From the NCBI RefSeq assembly GCF_901411515.1, contig NZ_CABDUX010000001.1:310001-374000 (forward strand): a stretch of 64,000 bases of DNA, given 5' to 3'. The stretch is from Raoultibacter phocaeensis. Its GTDB lineage: Bacteria > Actinomycetota > Coriobacteriia > Coriobacteriales > Eggerthellaceae. Positions 1-7,719 of this stretch are shown piece by piece; position 1 is the stretch's first letter, and the number at the start of each line of letters is the position of its first letter. The notes under the pieces were generated by a model. It was not told the DNA's origin. It searched no databases and saw only the letters and a program-made list of their open reading frames with translations. The position numbers and the translations under genes were made by a program.

Positions 1-3000
1 GGCGCCCGACGGCCAGATGCCGAAGACAGCATCGGCGAGACCATCGCCGTTGTGGTCGACCTTTGTAAGCGTTACGGTGCCATCGAGCGCACCTGTGAGG
101 CCAGCATCGACATCGCTGCGCGCATCGCCGCTTGCCAAGGCAAGCTCGTCGGTTTCCCACGTATCTTTGAGCTTGGAATCGTTTTCGGCACCCGCTCCCC
201 CGACAGCAAGATCGGTCGGAATATGGGTCGAGAGCGGTTCGATCGCCACTTTGTACGTGCCAGGCTTCAATCCGGTAAACGAATACGCACCGCCTGCCGA
301 CGTTGTCATGGAACCGGTTTCTTCCGCAACACTACCGTTCATGCGATACAGCGTCACCTTCGCGTTTTCAAAACCCGGCTCGTGAGAATCCTGCACGCCG
401 TTTCCGTCCGTATCCTCCCACACGTAATCGCCGATGCTCGCCTTGGTGTAAAACCCACCGTCGACGTTTTCAGGGTGGCTTTCGGTTGCAAGGTTCACCG
501 TGGCCGAAGCAAGATACGTGTCTGCACGCACAAAGTCGTTGTCGACTTCCTTGTCGGAAATCGCCTGGTATCCGGTTATCTCAAGGTTAACCGGAAGATC
601 GATCTCGACACGGTAGCGCTCGGGCAACAGCCTGTCGAACTCGTAATGGCCCACTGCGTCAGTGGTCGTTTGCGCAACGAGACTGTCATCCCAATCGTAA
701 AGCCGCACGATCTTGTTCGCGTACACAGGCTCGCTCGCATCGCGCGTGTCGTTTCCATCGGCATCCTCCCAAAGGATGCCCGCGAGTTTCTTGTCGGCTG
801 AACTCTTGCTGATGTAAATGCCCGATTTATGCGGTTCGCCGGGCACAATGTAGCCACCTGCGTGCTTACCACCAGCCGACATCGCATTCCAACCCACGAG
901 TGTCGTCGATGCCGCGTTCTCTGGAATCGTAACATTGAGGCGCACTTCGAAGGAGTCGGTTGCATTGAGGCCGTCGGTCTTGACGAGCATGACCGCCTTG
1001 GCCGTCGAAGGAAGCGCTGAAGCGCCATCCCACGGAGTCCAGGTTGCGCCCGAGCTTCCCGAGAAATCGGTTAAGTCGATTTGATTGGTGGCGGGTGTCG
1101 CATCTTCGGAATAATACAGCTCGAACGCAGACGACAAAGCAGCTCCGGAAGTATCCGTCATGCTGTCAACCTGCAACTGCGCAGTGCTCTTTTTTGCGTT
1201 GCTGCTCAGCGCCATCGTATCGCCGAGCACAGGCAGCATGTCGATGATACGCACCTCCTCGAGGTTCGTCGATTCGGTGTTGGTTGCGCTGAGCGAGAAG
1301 TACCCGCTTCGCGCGCCGAGCGAAGTATCGGTCGTCTGGGTGAGCGCGTAGTCTGATCCGTTGACCGATGCAAGCTTCTGCGGGTTCAGGCCAAGCCCGT
1401 TATCGACGGGAATGCCCCATCGGTACGTGGAGCCATAAGCACGGTCCGCAAGCGCGTCGATGATGGCCCAGTCGGCAGGCCGGTTGAGATACCAACTGTT
1501 CACGACGCCGGCACCGCCCCCGCTGTACTGCTGCGTAGGATCATCACTTGCAACGAGGTAACGGAAATACGCTTCCGATCCGATACCCGGTTTCGCTATG
1601 CCTTTCAAATTCACCGAGTATTGCGTCCAGGCACTGGTGATATCGCCGTTCCACGTAATTGAAACCAGCTGATAACCGTTATTCGCAACAGAGACGGACC
1701 ATGTCGCATCGGGAAACCGGCTGTCAAGCTCCATGTCGAGGATTTCGATGTTGGGATCGACGATAAGATACGATGTCGCATCGCGCAATACCGAATTCGT
1801 TATATAGTGGCGGACGCTGAACGATACGTCTTTGCCGGGAATAATAGGGTTTGGAGATGAGGGGCTTTCCCATCCAGCCAAGCCAACCTCGGGATTGTTC
1901 GCCACCACGTTGGTTGTCGTGGTGCGTGCGTTCTTGATACCTTCGTCCTCGATCTGCGAGTATGTGGAGCTTCCAGGGAAACGGATTTCGCCCGTCATGT
2001 ACGCACCGTTCGTAAGTGCATTGTCGTCGTAGGAGGTGCCGGTATTCACGATGCCGTCGGTCGTAGTGCCGAGAATCCTGATCTTCACAGGGCTCGATCC
2101 AGCCGTCACCTCATCGCCCGTCGCTCCGAAGAATTTGAACTGGACCTGCGTGACGTAATCGCCTGCCGCAAGTCCGAGGCTGTCGATGTTGACCCGGCCC
2201 GTTGCGCTCGGCGAGCCGGCAGCGCGCCATACACCGGGATCGGAAGCCGTCTGGTAAAGCATCTGCGTTCGCACGGTTTCTCCCCGCGAAGGATCGAGAA
2301 TCGCGTAGGGAACCCACGTCACCGTGCGGTACTCGACGGCATCGAAGAAGTTCGCTTCACCTGCGCGAAGAGGATCATCGGTGAGCGTTGCGCCTTTCAT
2401 ATCGGCATACGGGGTATAGTCGAGCTCGAAGCTGACCGCCTGATCGCCCGTTCGATACACTTGGCCTACCGCATGCTTCATGAAGAAGGCGTTCGCATCG
2501 GCTCCCCCGTTTTGATAGGAGACGGTTTCGCTGATGGAACCTGTCTCCGTGATGGGCGTGCCATCGAAGCGGGTGGCCGTATAGGTGACATCGATCTGGT
2601 ACTGAGTTTCCCCAGGCGCCGTCATCGGCGGATAGCTATAGAGAACCGTGATCGTTTCCTTGTCGTTTTGGTTGCCGACTCCGAGCAGACCTATCGGAAC
2701 AGTTGCCACTTTGCCGCCCGAGCCGTCATCGACTACCGGATATTCAACGTCTTTGTACACAACCGAAAGAACTTCGGCATCGCCGGGAAACTCGATTGTG
2801 ACCGAAGCGTCGTTCTGGTTGAGACCGCCGAGATACGCCTCGCGCGTGAGATCGATCGTTGCACTGTGAAGGAAGATCGGATTGATGTTCTGCGGAGTCA
2901 CCTGCATGACGGTGCCGAGGGGGTTGTTGGCCGGATTCACCTCGTCGGGCGTCATGGTATGGGAGAAAGCGTTCGATGCAGAAAGGTCGATTACGGGCTC

Positions 3001-3729
3001 GAACGATTCGCTCGGCAAGCTCACCCCCGCAGGGAAACGGAACCATGCCTCGAGCTTATGGAGCGACCCCACCGAAAGCTCGTTATTGTACGTGATGGTA
3101 ACCGTATCACCTGGTTGCGGATTCGCGGGCGACACCGTGTACTGCCCGTTCGTGGTGGGGAGCGATTGGATTTCCACGTTGTTCGGGATGGTGAACGACA
3201 CTTGCGCGTCGCGGATGCCCTCGGTAGTCGAGGCACCCTCCGAAATGCTGTTCATCTCGATAGTCATCTTGAAGGACGCGCCTGAAAGCGGGTTTGTCGG
3301 CGTGGTGGTTACCGAGCCTGTCAACCGGGCGATTTCGTTTGCCAACGGAGCAACGGGCTCGCCCTCGGAAGCGTTCGGCTCGACGGTGTTTGCAGCAGCG
3401 GCATGCGGGTCGACGGCTGCACGTTGCTCACCGCCCTCTCCCTCAGACCCCGCTGCGGATCCGGCGTCATCCGCCTTGCTGGATGAGGCCGAGGCATCGT
3501 CGGATGATGTATCGGATTGGCCGTTGTCCTGACCGCCCGCTGAAGAGCCTTGGTCGCTCGCAGAGTCGTCAGCAGATCCCCCCGACTGGGTTGACGAAGA
3601 GGGGGATTGTTCCGCGCTTGCTTCGTTCGCGTACCCCGAGATGGGTACGAGCGACAAAAGCAGGCAGAAGGTAACGAGCAGCGCAAGCAGTTTTTGTCGG
3701 CCGCCCGCACTCCGAGTACTCCCGATCAT
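1..3729 (-). CDS. Large secreted surface protein with SdrD/Cna-B-like repeats (3' end outside window)
   Basis: Reading from an ATG behind a good ribosome site (AAGGAGATACT) gives 1243 residues with no stop before the window edge, so the C-terminus and any wall anchor are not seen. Residues 1-33 form a signal peptide (basic start, LLALLVTFCLLLSLVPI). Residues 40-110 are a Ser/Asp/Ala/Gly-rich linker. The middle is a long array of beta-rich, Thr/Val-rich segments like streptococcal and staphylococcal adhesins. Two SdrD_B-like modules begin near residues 980 (LAGILWEDADGN) and 1099 (IGDYVWEDTDGNGVQD). A Cna-B/SpaA-like start (LTKVD, then ADAVFGI) lies near 1216. Such proteins are exported and usually bound to the cell wall; an adhesin or structural role is inference. 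No frameshift was found in the parts I translated. Confidence 0.85.
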   Translation of the reverse strand, partial: MIGSTRSAGGRQKLLALLVTFCLLLSLVPISGYANEASAEQSPSSSTQSGGSADDSASDQGSSAGGQDNGQSDTSSDDASASSSKADDAGSAAGSEGEGGEQRAAVDPHAAAANTVEPNASEGEPVAPLANEIARLTGSVTTTPTNPLSGASFKMTIEMNSISEGASTTEGIRDAQVSFTIPNNVEIQSLPTTNGQYTVSPANPQPGDTVTITYNNELSVGSLHKLEAWFRFPAGVSLPSESFEPVIDLSASNAFSHTMTPDEVNPANNPLGTVMQVTPQNINPIFLHSATIDLTREAYLGGLNQNDASVTIEFPGDAEVLSVVYKDVEYPVVDDGSGGKVATVPIGLLGVGNQNDKETITVLYSYPPMTAPGETQYQIDVTYTATRFDGTPITETGSISETVSYQNGGADANAFFMKHAVGQVYRTGDQAVSFELDYTPYADMKGATLTDDPLRAGEANFFDAVEYRTVTWVPYAILDPSRGETVRTQMLYQTASDPGVWRAAGSPSATGRVNIDSLGLAAGDYVTQVQFKFFGATGDEVTAGSSPVKIRILGTTTDGIVNTGTSYDDNALTNGAYMTGEIRFPGSSTYSQIEDEGIKNARTTTTNVVANNPEVGLAGWESPSSPNPIIPGKDVSFSVRHYITNSVLRDATSYLIVDPNIEILDMELDSRFPDATWSVSVANNGYQLVSITWNGDITSAWTQYSVNLKGIAKPGIGSEAYFRYLVASDDPTQQYSGGGAGVVNSWYLNRPADWAIIDALADRAYGSTYRWGIPVDNGLGLNPQKLASVNGSDYALTQTTDTSLGARSGYFSLSATNTESTNLEEVRIIDMLPVLGDTMALSSNAKKSTAQLQVDSMTDTSGAALSSAFELYYSEDATPATNQIDLTDFSGSSGATWTPWDGASALPSTAKAVMLVKTDGLNATDSFEVRLNVTIPENAASTTLVGWNAMSAGGKHAGGYIVPGEPHKSGIYISKSSADKKLAGILWEDADGNDTRDASEPVYANKIVRLYDWDDSLVAQTTTDAVGHYEFDRLLPERYRVEIDLPVNLEITGYQAISDKEVDNDFVRADTYLASATVNLATESHPENVDGGFYTKASIGDYVWEDTDGNGVQDSHEPGFENAKVTLYRMNGSVAEETGSMTTSAGGAYSFTGLKPGTYKVAIEPLSTHIPTDLAVGGAGAENDSKLKDTWETDELALASGDARSDVDAGLTGALDGTVTLTKVDHNGDGLADAVFGIWPSGA

Positions 3730-3788
3730 AGTATCTCCTTGTCCGTTTATGCTTCATTCATGTAAGAGGCTATACATATATGGAAGGA

Positions 3789-3816
3789 ATTATATATGTT
3801 CTTGTAATTTTGTCAC
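3789..3816 (-). promoter_or_regulatory. Probable sigma70 promoter of the surface protein
   Basis: On the reverse strand a -35-like GTGACA (3816-3811) is followed after 16 nt by a perfect TATAAT (3794-3789). This lies about 60 nt upstream of the surface-protein ATG and points the right way. Assigned by eye only. Confidence 0.5.
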
Positions 3817-3930
3817 TAGTCAAGTGGCAGAAATAGGGAAGAACATATTAATTTAGGGAGTCACAAGGCATCGCGCACCATTACAATTGATTTAGAACCT
3901 GAAATGGTGATGGAACCTTCGCATAGGGGA

Positions 3931-3973
3931 AATGTCCCGAAACATGTCCCGAAATGATAAAATGTCTCGAAAC
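3931..3973 (+). promoter_or_regulatory. Three direct repeats upstream of the AlbA_2 gene (operator-like)
   Basis: Three copies of ATGTCYCGAAA (starts 3932, 3944, 3962) lie immediately before the start codon of the AlbA_2 protein. The last copy ends 3-4 nt before the ATG. The copies are spaced 12 and 18 nt apart. Arrays of direct half-sites just upstream of a DNA-binding protein gene suggest autoregulation. This is inference from position and repetition. Confidence 0.5.
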
Positions 3974-3975
3974 AA

Positions 3976-4572
3976 ATGAAGATAACCCGAATGGACCAAT
4001 CCGAGTTCGAGCAGCATCTTTCCAAGGGCGAAGGATTAACGATCGAGTTCAAGCGATGCGGTAATCAGCCTGAAAAAGATACCTATGAAACTATTTGCTC
4101 GTTCGCGAACCGTCAAGGCGGCAGCATCTTCCTTGGCGTTCAAGATGATCGCACGGTATCGGGGGTGCCAAGGCAAGCTGAATTATCCATGCAGCGTAAT
4201 ATCATCAACGTCGTGTCAAATCCAAACGCATTCAACCTGACCCCATCCCTCGAATTTGAGACAATCGAGTACAAAGAAAAAATGGTCCTTCGCATCTGGG
4301 TTCCTATGGGGTCCGCTGTGTACCGCTACAAAGGCGACGTTTACGACCGCATGGCAGACGTAGACATCAAAATCACAAGCGACGATCAGGTAGCAGGGCT
4401 CTACATGCGCAAGCGCAATCATTATTCAGAGAGGAAAGTCTACCGATTCCTGAGCAAAGATGATCTTCGAGCATCATCGAAGACAGCGCAGCGACACCTT
4501 GCGGCAATGGTCGAGCGAGGCTTTCTCATTGCGGAAGGAGCAACACGCGACAGGAAATATCGAAAGGCTTGA
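3976..4572 (+). CDS. Short AlbA_2 (Schlafen-type) DNA-binding protein
   Basis: 198 residues. Residues 10-125 match the AlbA_2 or 'divergent AAA-4' fold: GEGLTIEFKRC, then CSFANRQGGSIFLGVQDD, then VYRYKGDVYDRMAD. This fold is the N-terminal DNA-binding part of COG2865 regulators. Residues 140-198 look like a winged helix (KTAQRHLAAMVERGFL, then a wing ending YRKA). Usual relatives are about 400-500 residues and carry a GHKL-type ATPase-like middle region. Here the AlbA_2 part joins the winged helix almost directly, so the gene may be an internally deleted but still open derivative. The ATG at 3976 has no clear ribosome site; a second ATG at 3991 is possible. Function is probably transcriptional regulation, perhaps of itself. 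Confidence 0.7.
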   Translation: MKITRMDQSEFEQHLSKGEGLTIEFKRCGNQPEKDTYETICSFANRQGGSIFLGVQDDRTVSGVPRQAELSMQRNIINVVSNPNAFNLTPSLEFETIEYKEKMVLRIWVPMGSAVYRYKGDVYDRMADVDIKITSDDQVAGLYMRKRNHYSERKVYRFLSKDDLRASSKTAQRHLAAMVERGFLIAEGATRDRKYRKA

Positions 4573-4587
4573 TTCAGTCTTTGTAAG

Positions 4588-4618
4588 ACGGGCCCCCGCC
4601 TTTGGGACGAGGGCCCGT
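4588..4618. terminator. Hairpin between the AlbA_2 gene and tRNA-Ala (bidirectional)
   Basis: A perfect 8-bp GC-rich stem (ACGGGCCC with GGGCCCGT) lies between two convergent genes: 15 nt after the AlbA_2 stop and 10 nt past the tRNA CCA end. The T-tracts are weak on both sides. Confidence 0.55.
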
Positions 4619-4627
4619 TAGTTTCCG

Positions 4628-4703
4628 TGGTGGAGATGATGGGATTCGAACCCACGACCCCCACGTTGCGAACGTGATGCTCTCCCAGCTGAGCTACATC
4701 CCC
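4628..4703 (-). tRNA. tRNA-Ala (anticodon CGC)
   Basis: Read on the reverse strand it folds as a full cloverleaf. The acceptor stem is GGGGATG with CATCTCC (one G-U), the D stem GCTC/GAGC, and the anticodon stem TCACG/CGTGG with loop TTCGCAA, which gives anticodon CGC (alanine, GCG codons). The T arm contains GGTTCGAATCC. Discriminator A is followed by a genome-encoded CCA (4630-4628). The structural part without CCA is 4631-4703. Confidence 0.95.
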
Positions 4704-4727
4704 ACGAAGGTGCGCAGTGCGCGAGAA

Positions 4728-4759
4728 AGTATTTTCCCCGCAACGCGCCTGTTTGTCAA
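4728..4759 (-). promoter_or_regulatory. Promoter of tRNA-Ala
   Basis: A perfect -35 TTGACA (4759-4754) is followed after 18 nt by AAAATA (4735-4730), or after 20 nt by AATACT. The tRNA 5' end is about 25 nt further on. Between here and 5000 I see no gene. Confidence 0.5.
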
Positions 4760-4998
4760 ATGCGAAGTGGAATTAATCCGAACATCTGCACATCAGACGC
4801 ACGAACGGGCAACGCAGGCCGTTATCTGCGACATGCAACCAGCACGAGCGTCTTGCCGCCAGAGCACTTGACGCCGCCGCCCAACGCACATCGGCCGCGG
4901 ACGCGCAACAGCGCACCGCGAACGGTATGGCGCGGGCAGACCGCAAACACACCGCGCCCTTCCGCACGCCAACCGCGAGCTCTCGCCGCATTTCCCCG

Positions 4999-5250
4999 CT
5001 ACACCTTAGGTGCCCCCGGCGTCTTCGGAGGCGCGGGCGAATTCGGCGCCGCAGGGGCACCGGGGTTGCCTGCTTGACCGGAGGCACCTGGAACCCCCGG
5101 AGCCCCCGGCGCCCCGGGCGCACCGGGAAAAGTTTGCGTTACCGGCAGGTTCGCCCCGCAGGCGGAGCATACCTCCGCCGAAGAATCGTTTACCGTGCCG
5201 CATTTCGGACACGTCTTATCCGACGTTACCGCCGCTGGTCTAAAACACAT
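4999..5250 (-). CDS. Small zinc-ribbon protein with collagen-like Gly-Ala-Pro tail
   Basis: 83 residues from the ATG at 5250 (start MCFRPAAV), behind AAGAAGGAAGG. A zinc-ribbon knuckle pair, CPKCG then CSACG spaced by 10 residues, fills residues 16-34. The rest is a low-complexity Gly/Ala/Pro tail with G-x-P triplets resembling a short collagen-like repeat (GAPGAPGAPG). No membrane segment. The in-frame extension upstream of this ATG has no ribosome site and reads as antisense to nothing recognisable, so I do not use it. It lies 55 nt after the 153-residue gene on the same strand and may be the last gene of the AAA-ATPase cassette. Function unknown. Confidence 0.6.
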   Translation of the reverse strand: MCFRPAAVTSDKTCPKCGTVNDSSAEVCSACGANLPVTQTFPGAPGAPGAPGVPGASGQAGNPGAPAAPNSPAPPKTPGAPKV

Positions 5251-5305
5251 ACATGCCTTCCTTCTTGAAACATATCGTTGATTTCGCTTGTATCGATCGC
5301 CGGCT

Positions 5306-5767
5306 TCACAGCCCCATACCGAGCAGCGATTCATCGAGCTTGGGCTCGAACGCCGCCGGGTCGAACTGCTCGGAAGGAATCGTGTAGGGAAGCTTCTCGA
5401 TCTCAAGCGCTACCGGCTCGAGATCGAGAAAGCCGCGCTCCTTCAGCCGCCCTACCGCCTCAGCCGATAACCTGATCTGGAATTTCTCCTCACCGTCGAC
5501 CCGTATGGTGAGCAAACTCGCCCAAAGCCTTACTCCCTCGTCGCACGCGGTCCGTCCCGACCGCTCTGCGCTTCGAACCGTCAACGCTACCTCTTCGTCG
5601 CCGAAGCCCCGCGAGATGAGGTTCAGATGATCTTCTTGACTCAACCCGACAATTCCCTCTTTCGTGCAGAACCCGTCGATGAAGAACAGGGTTCCGTGCG
5701 TCGCATACGTCGTATCCATATCTATCGCCACCGTTTCTCGTATCGCCCGGCCTAAATCCCGACTCAT
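5306..5767 (-). CDS. Unknown 153-residue protein, third gene of the AAA-ATPase cassette
   Basis: I do not recognise a family. The protein is soluble and acidic, without signal peptide or membrane segment, and contains several predicted beta strands (THGTLFFIDGF, ASLLTIRVDGEEKFQIRL). It starts with ATG (MSRDLGRAIRE) 34 nt after the 123-residue gene and has the same codon style as its neighbours. Its position suggests it works with the ATPase and the 123-residue protein. Confidence 0.6.
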   Translation of the reverse strand: MSRDLGRAIRETVAIDMDTTYATHGTLFFIDGFCTKEGIVGLSQEDHLNLISRGFGDEEVALTVRSAERSGRTACDEGVRLWASLLTIRVDGEEKFQIRLSAEAVGRLKERGFLDLEPVALEIEKLPYTIPSEQFDPAAFEPKLDESLLGMGL

Positions 5768-5801
5768 CGCATCCGTCTGTCGCTCGTCGCAAACGAGACG
5801 C

Positions 5802-6173
5802 TCATCGTTTCTCCCTCGATGGCTTCACTACCGAAAGCTTTGCGCTTGCCGAAAGGTCGTCCACATACCGGCTGACCTCGAGAACCCATCGGTCGAATAC
5901 CGCCTTCAGATCCGCGACAGGGTACCTTCCCTCGCGGTAGTAGAGCTTGTACGGGTACTCGACGATGAGCTGGTACGCCTCACTTCCCTCCGCAACCGCA
6001 CGCACATCCAGGGGGCTGATCATGGTTGCGGAGTTCGCCGCCTGATACAGCTTGTAGAATGCAGCACGTATCTGTCCGCGCGCATTCGGATCGGCCGTTT
6101 GCGACAACGCTTCATCCATCAGCTCCGACGCTTCGCGCACCAGCACGAACGAGTCTTCGTAGAGAACAGCCAT
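5802..6173 (-). CDS. Unknown 123-residue helical protein, second gene of the AAA-ATPase cassette
   Basis: Mostly helical soluble protein (VREASELMDEALSQ; IRAAFYKLYQAANS; LKAVFDRWVLEVSRYVDDL), with a basic C-terminal end (KPSREKR). No recognised domain, signal or membrane segment. The ATG at 6173 follows GAAAGGAGGTCGGC, a strong ribosome site. It starts 32 nt after the ATPase stop, which indicates co-transcription. A partner or effector of the ATPase is the simplest reading, but this is inference from context. Confidence 0.6.
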   Translation of the reverse strand: MAVLYEDSFVLVREASELMDEALSQTADPNARGQIRAAFYKLYQAANSATMISPLDVRAVAEGSEAYQLIVEYPYKLYYREGRYPVADLKAVFDRWVLEVSRYVDDLSASAKLSVVKPSREKR

Positions 6174-6205
6174 GCCGACCTCCTTTCAACGCACACCCGC
6201 AAAGC

Positions 6206-7342
6206 CTACGAGAACAGCTCGCGCAAGGCGGCTTCGTCGGTCACATCGATTTCGGAGGTGCGGGTAACGCGATCCTCTTTGGCGAAGTGGTAGACCTTCA
6301 CATCGTCCTTCGGCACCGTACCGTCTAACACGAGCTTCCTCATTTCCTGAAGCACGTGATCGGAATGCGAGGTGATGAGCACCTGCTTGCCCTCCTTCGT
6401 GAAATCGGCAAGGATCTGGGCCATCGTACGCTGGAAGCGAGGGTGCAGGTGGGTTTCCGGCTCTTCGATCATGACGAGGGATCCCGGTTCGGACAGCGAC
6501 CCTAAAACGATCGAGGCGACCGATTGGTTCACGCCGTATCCCGAGTTGACCGCGCTCACCCACATGCCGCTTTCGGCGAGGTCGATGACCACACTCGGGC
6601 CGCTCATCACATACGGGCTGATCTCGACGCCGAGCGAAGAGAGCCGATCCGTCATACGCGTGAGCTGCTCTTCCATCGCAGGATAGCGCTTCGCCTCATT
6701 GATGCGGTATATGATCAGGTTCGACAGCCACTCTTCGAGCGCAGACGAGTCGCCGGTGCGGTTCGAGATGTCCTCGACCGTGGGCTTCCCGGCAAGCAGA
6801 GGATAGTTGTACTTCGTGAACCCTCGGTTCGAGGAAAGGTACAGCATGTTCTCGAACCATTCCATCGTGCGCTTCTGCTCCTGCATGGTTTTTGCAGGAT
6901 CGGACGAAGTGAACACGCCGCCGCCGTAACCCCCGGCCGCTATCGGGAAGAACAAACGCCCCGAGGCCTCGACGGCGCCATCGGTGCGGCTGTCCCATTG
7001 CCAACCCTGTTCGCCATCGACGGCGAACGTCTCCACCACACCGTTCATGGATGCATCGAGACTGTACTGCAGGTCCTCTTCGCTCCCATTCAGCGTAACG
7101 GAAATCCTGATAGGGAGCTCGGTGTCGTGGCGAGACACCACCTCCCGGTAGTCGCCCAGGCGCAGAAGGTAGTCGTTGAAACTCAACTCCTTCTTCTGCA
7201 GGCTCTGCTTGATGAAGGCGAGCGATTGAATGACCGTCGTCTTGCCGGTCGAGTTGAATCCCGTGAGTATGTTGATCTTCGAAAAATCGAGATCGGCAGC
7301 TTGTTGTGCTTTGAAATTTTCCAGGTGAATATGCTTGAGCAT
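6206..7342 (-). CDS. AAA (RecF/OLD-like, AAA_21) ATPase
   Basis: 378 residues from the ATG at 7342, which follows GAGGAGATAGCC. A TTG eight codons upstream would read through this ribosome site. SMC/RecF-type ATPase core: Walker A GFNSTGKTT at 28-36, a signature-like stretch around 268-282 (SGYGVNQSVAS), Walker B with catalytic glutamates SLVMIEEPETHLHP at 288-301, and a switch histidine in TSHSDH at 324-329. The middle (40-265) is the usual arm/insert. No nuclease, TOPRIM or HNH part follows; the protein ends 50 residues after the switch. This architecture is common in phage-defence and toxin-like systems (AAA_21, DUF3696-like), where a partner gene carries the effector. It heads a reverse-strand run with two unknown small genes. 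Confidence 0.85.
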   Translation of the reverse strand: MLKHIHLENFKAQQAADLDFSKINILTGFNSTGKTTVIQSLAFIKQSLQKKELSFNDYLLRLGDYREVVSRHDTELPIRISVTLNGSEEDLQYSLDASMNGVVETFAVDGEQGWQWDSRTDGAVEASGRLFFPIAAGGYGGGVFTSSDPAKTMQEQKRTMEWFENMLYLSSNRGFTKYNYPLLAGKPTVEDISNRTGDSSALEEWLSNLIIYRINEAKRYPAMEEQLTRMTDRLSSLGVEISPYVMSGPSVVIDLAESGMWVSAVNSGYGVNQSVASIVLGSLSEPGSLVMIEEPETHLHPRFQRTMAQILADFTKEGKQVLITSHSDHVLQEMRKLVLDGTVPKDDVKVYHFAKEDRVTRTSEIDVTDEAALRELFS

Positions 7343-7372
7343 GGCTATCTCCTCAGGTAACAGCAATCAGTA

Positions 7373-7660
7373 TCATCGTGCACGTATATAAGCGCTCACC
7401 GGTTTTGCAGGCGTTATGATAAGCGCATGGGTCGGGCACCATTTCACGCATGCCATGCACCCCACGCACACGTAATCTTTTTTCGCTTCGGCTCGATCGT
7501 CGGTGGCCGCACAGCCCCCACCGTCTCGATCATCGAGGGGGGCGGAATCGCTTGTGCGCCGATCGCCGGCAAGCGCGAAGTTGTCGCGCACGCACTGCCG
7601 CACGCACGCGCCGCACCCGCAGCACGACGGGCCGATATGAATAACATAGGGTGAATACAT
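7373..7660 (-). CDS. 2[4Fe-4S] ferredoxin-like protein next to a molybdopterin enzyme
   Basis: 95 residues from the ATG at 7660 (start MYSPYVIHIG) behind AGAAGGTGCC. Two ferredoxin motifs: CCGCGACVRQC at about 13-23, and CVGCMACVKWCP at about 68-79. The linker between them is an Asp/Arg-rich, probably disordered loop of about 45 residues, longer than in typical ferredoxins. It starts 60 nt after the molybdopterin oxidoreductase stop on the same strand, so it is the likely electron carrier for that enzyme. No export signal, consistent with a cytoplasmic pair. Confidence 0.8.
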   Translation of the reverse strand: MYSPYVIHIGPSCCGCGACVRQCVRDNFALAGDRRTSDSAPLDDRDGGGCAATDDRAEAKKDYVCVGCMACVKWCPTHALIITPAKPVSAYIRAR

Positions 7661-7719
7661 GGCACCTTCTCGTTCGCTCGGACCTCCGCCGCAGGCAGGG
7701 CGGAGGTCTCTCAGCTGAC

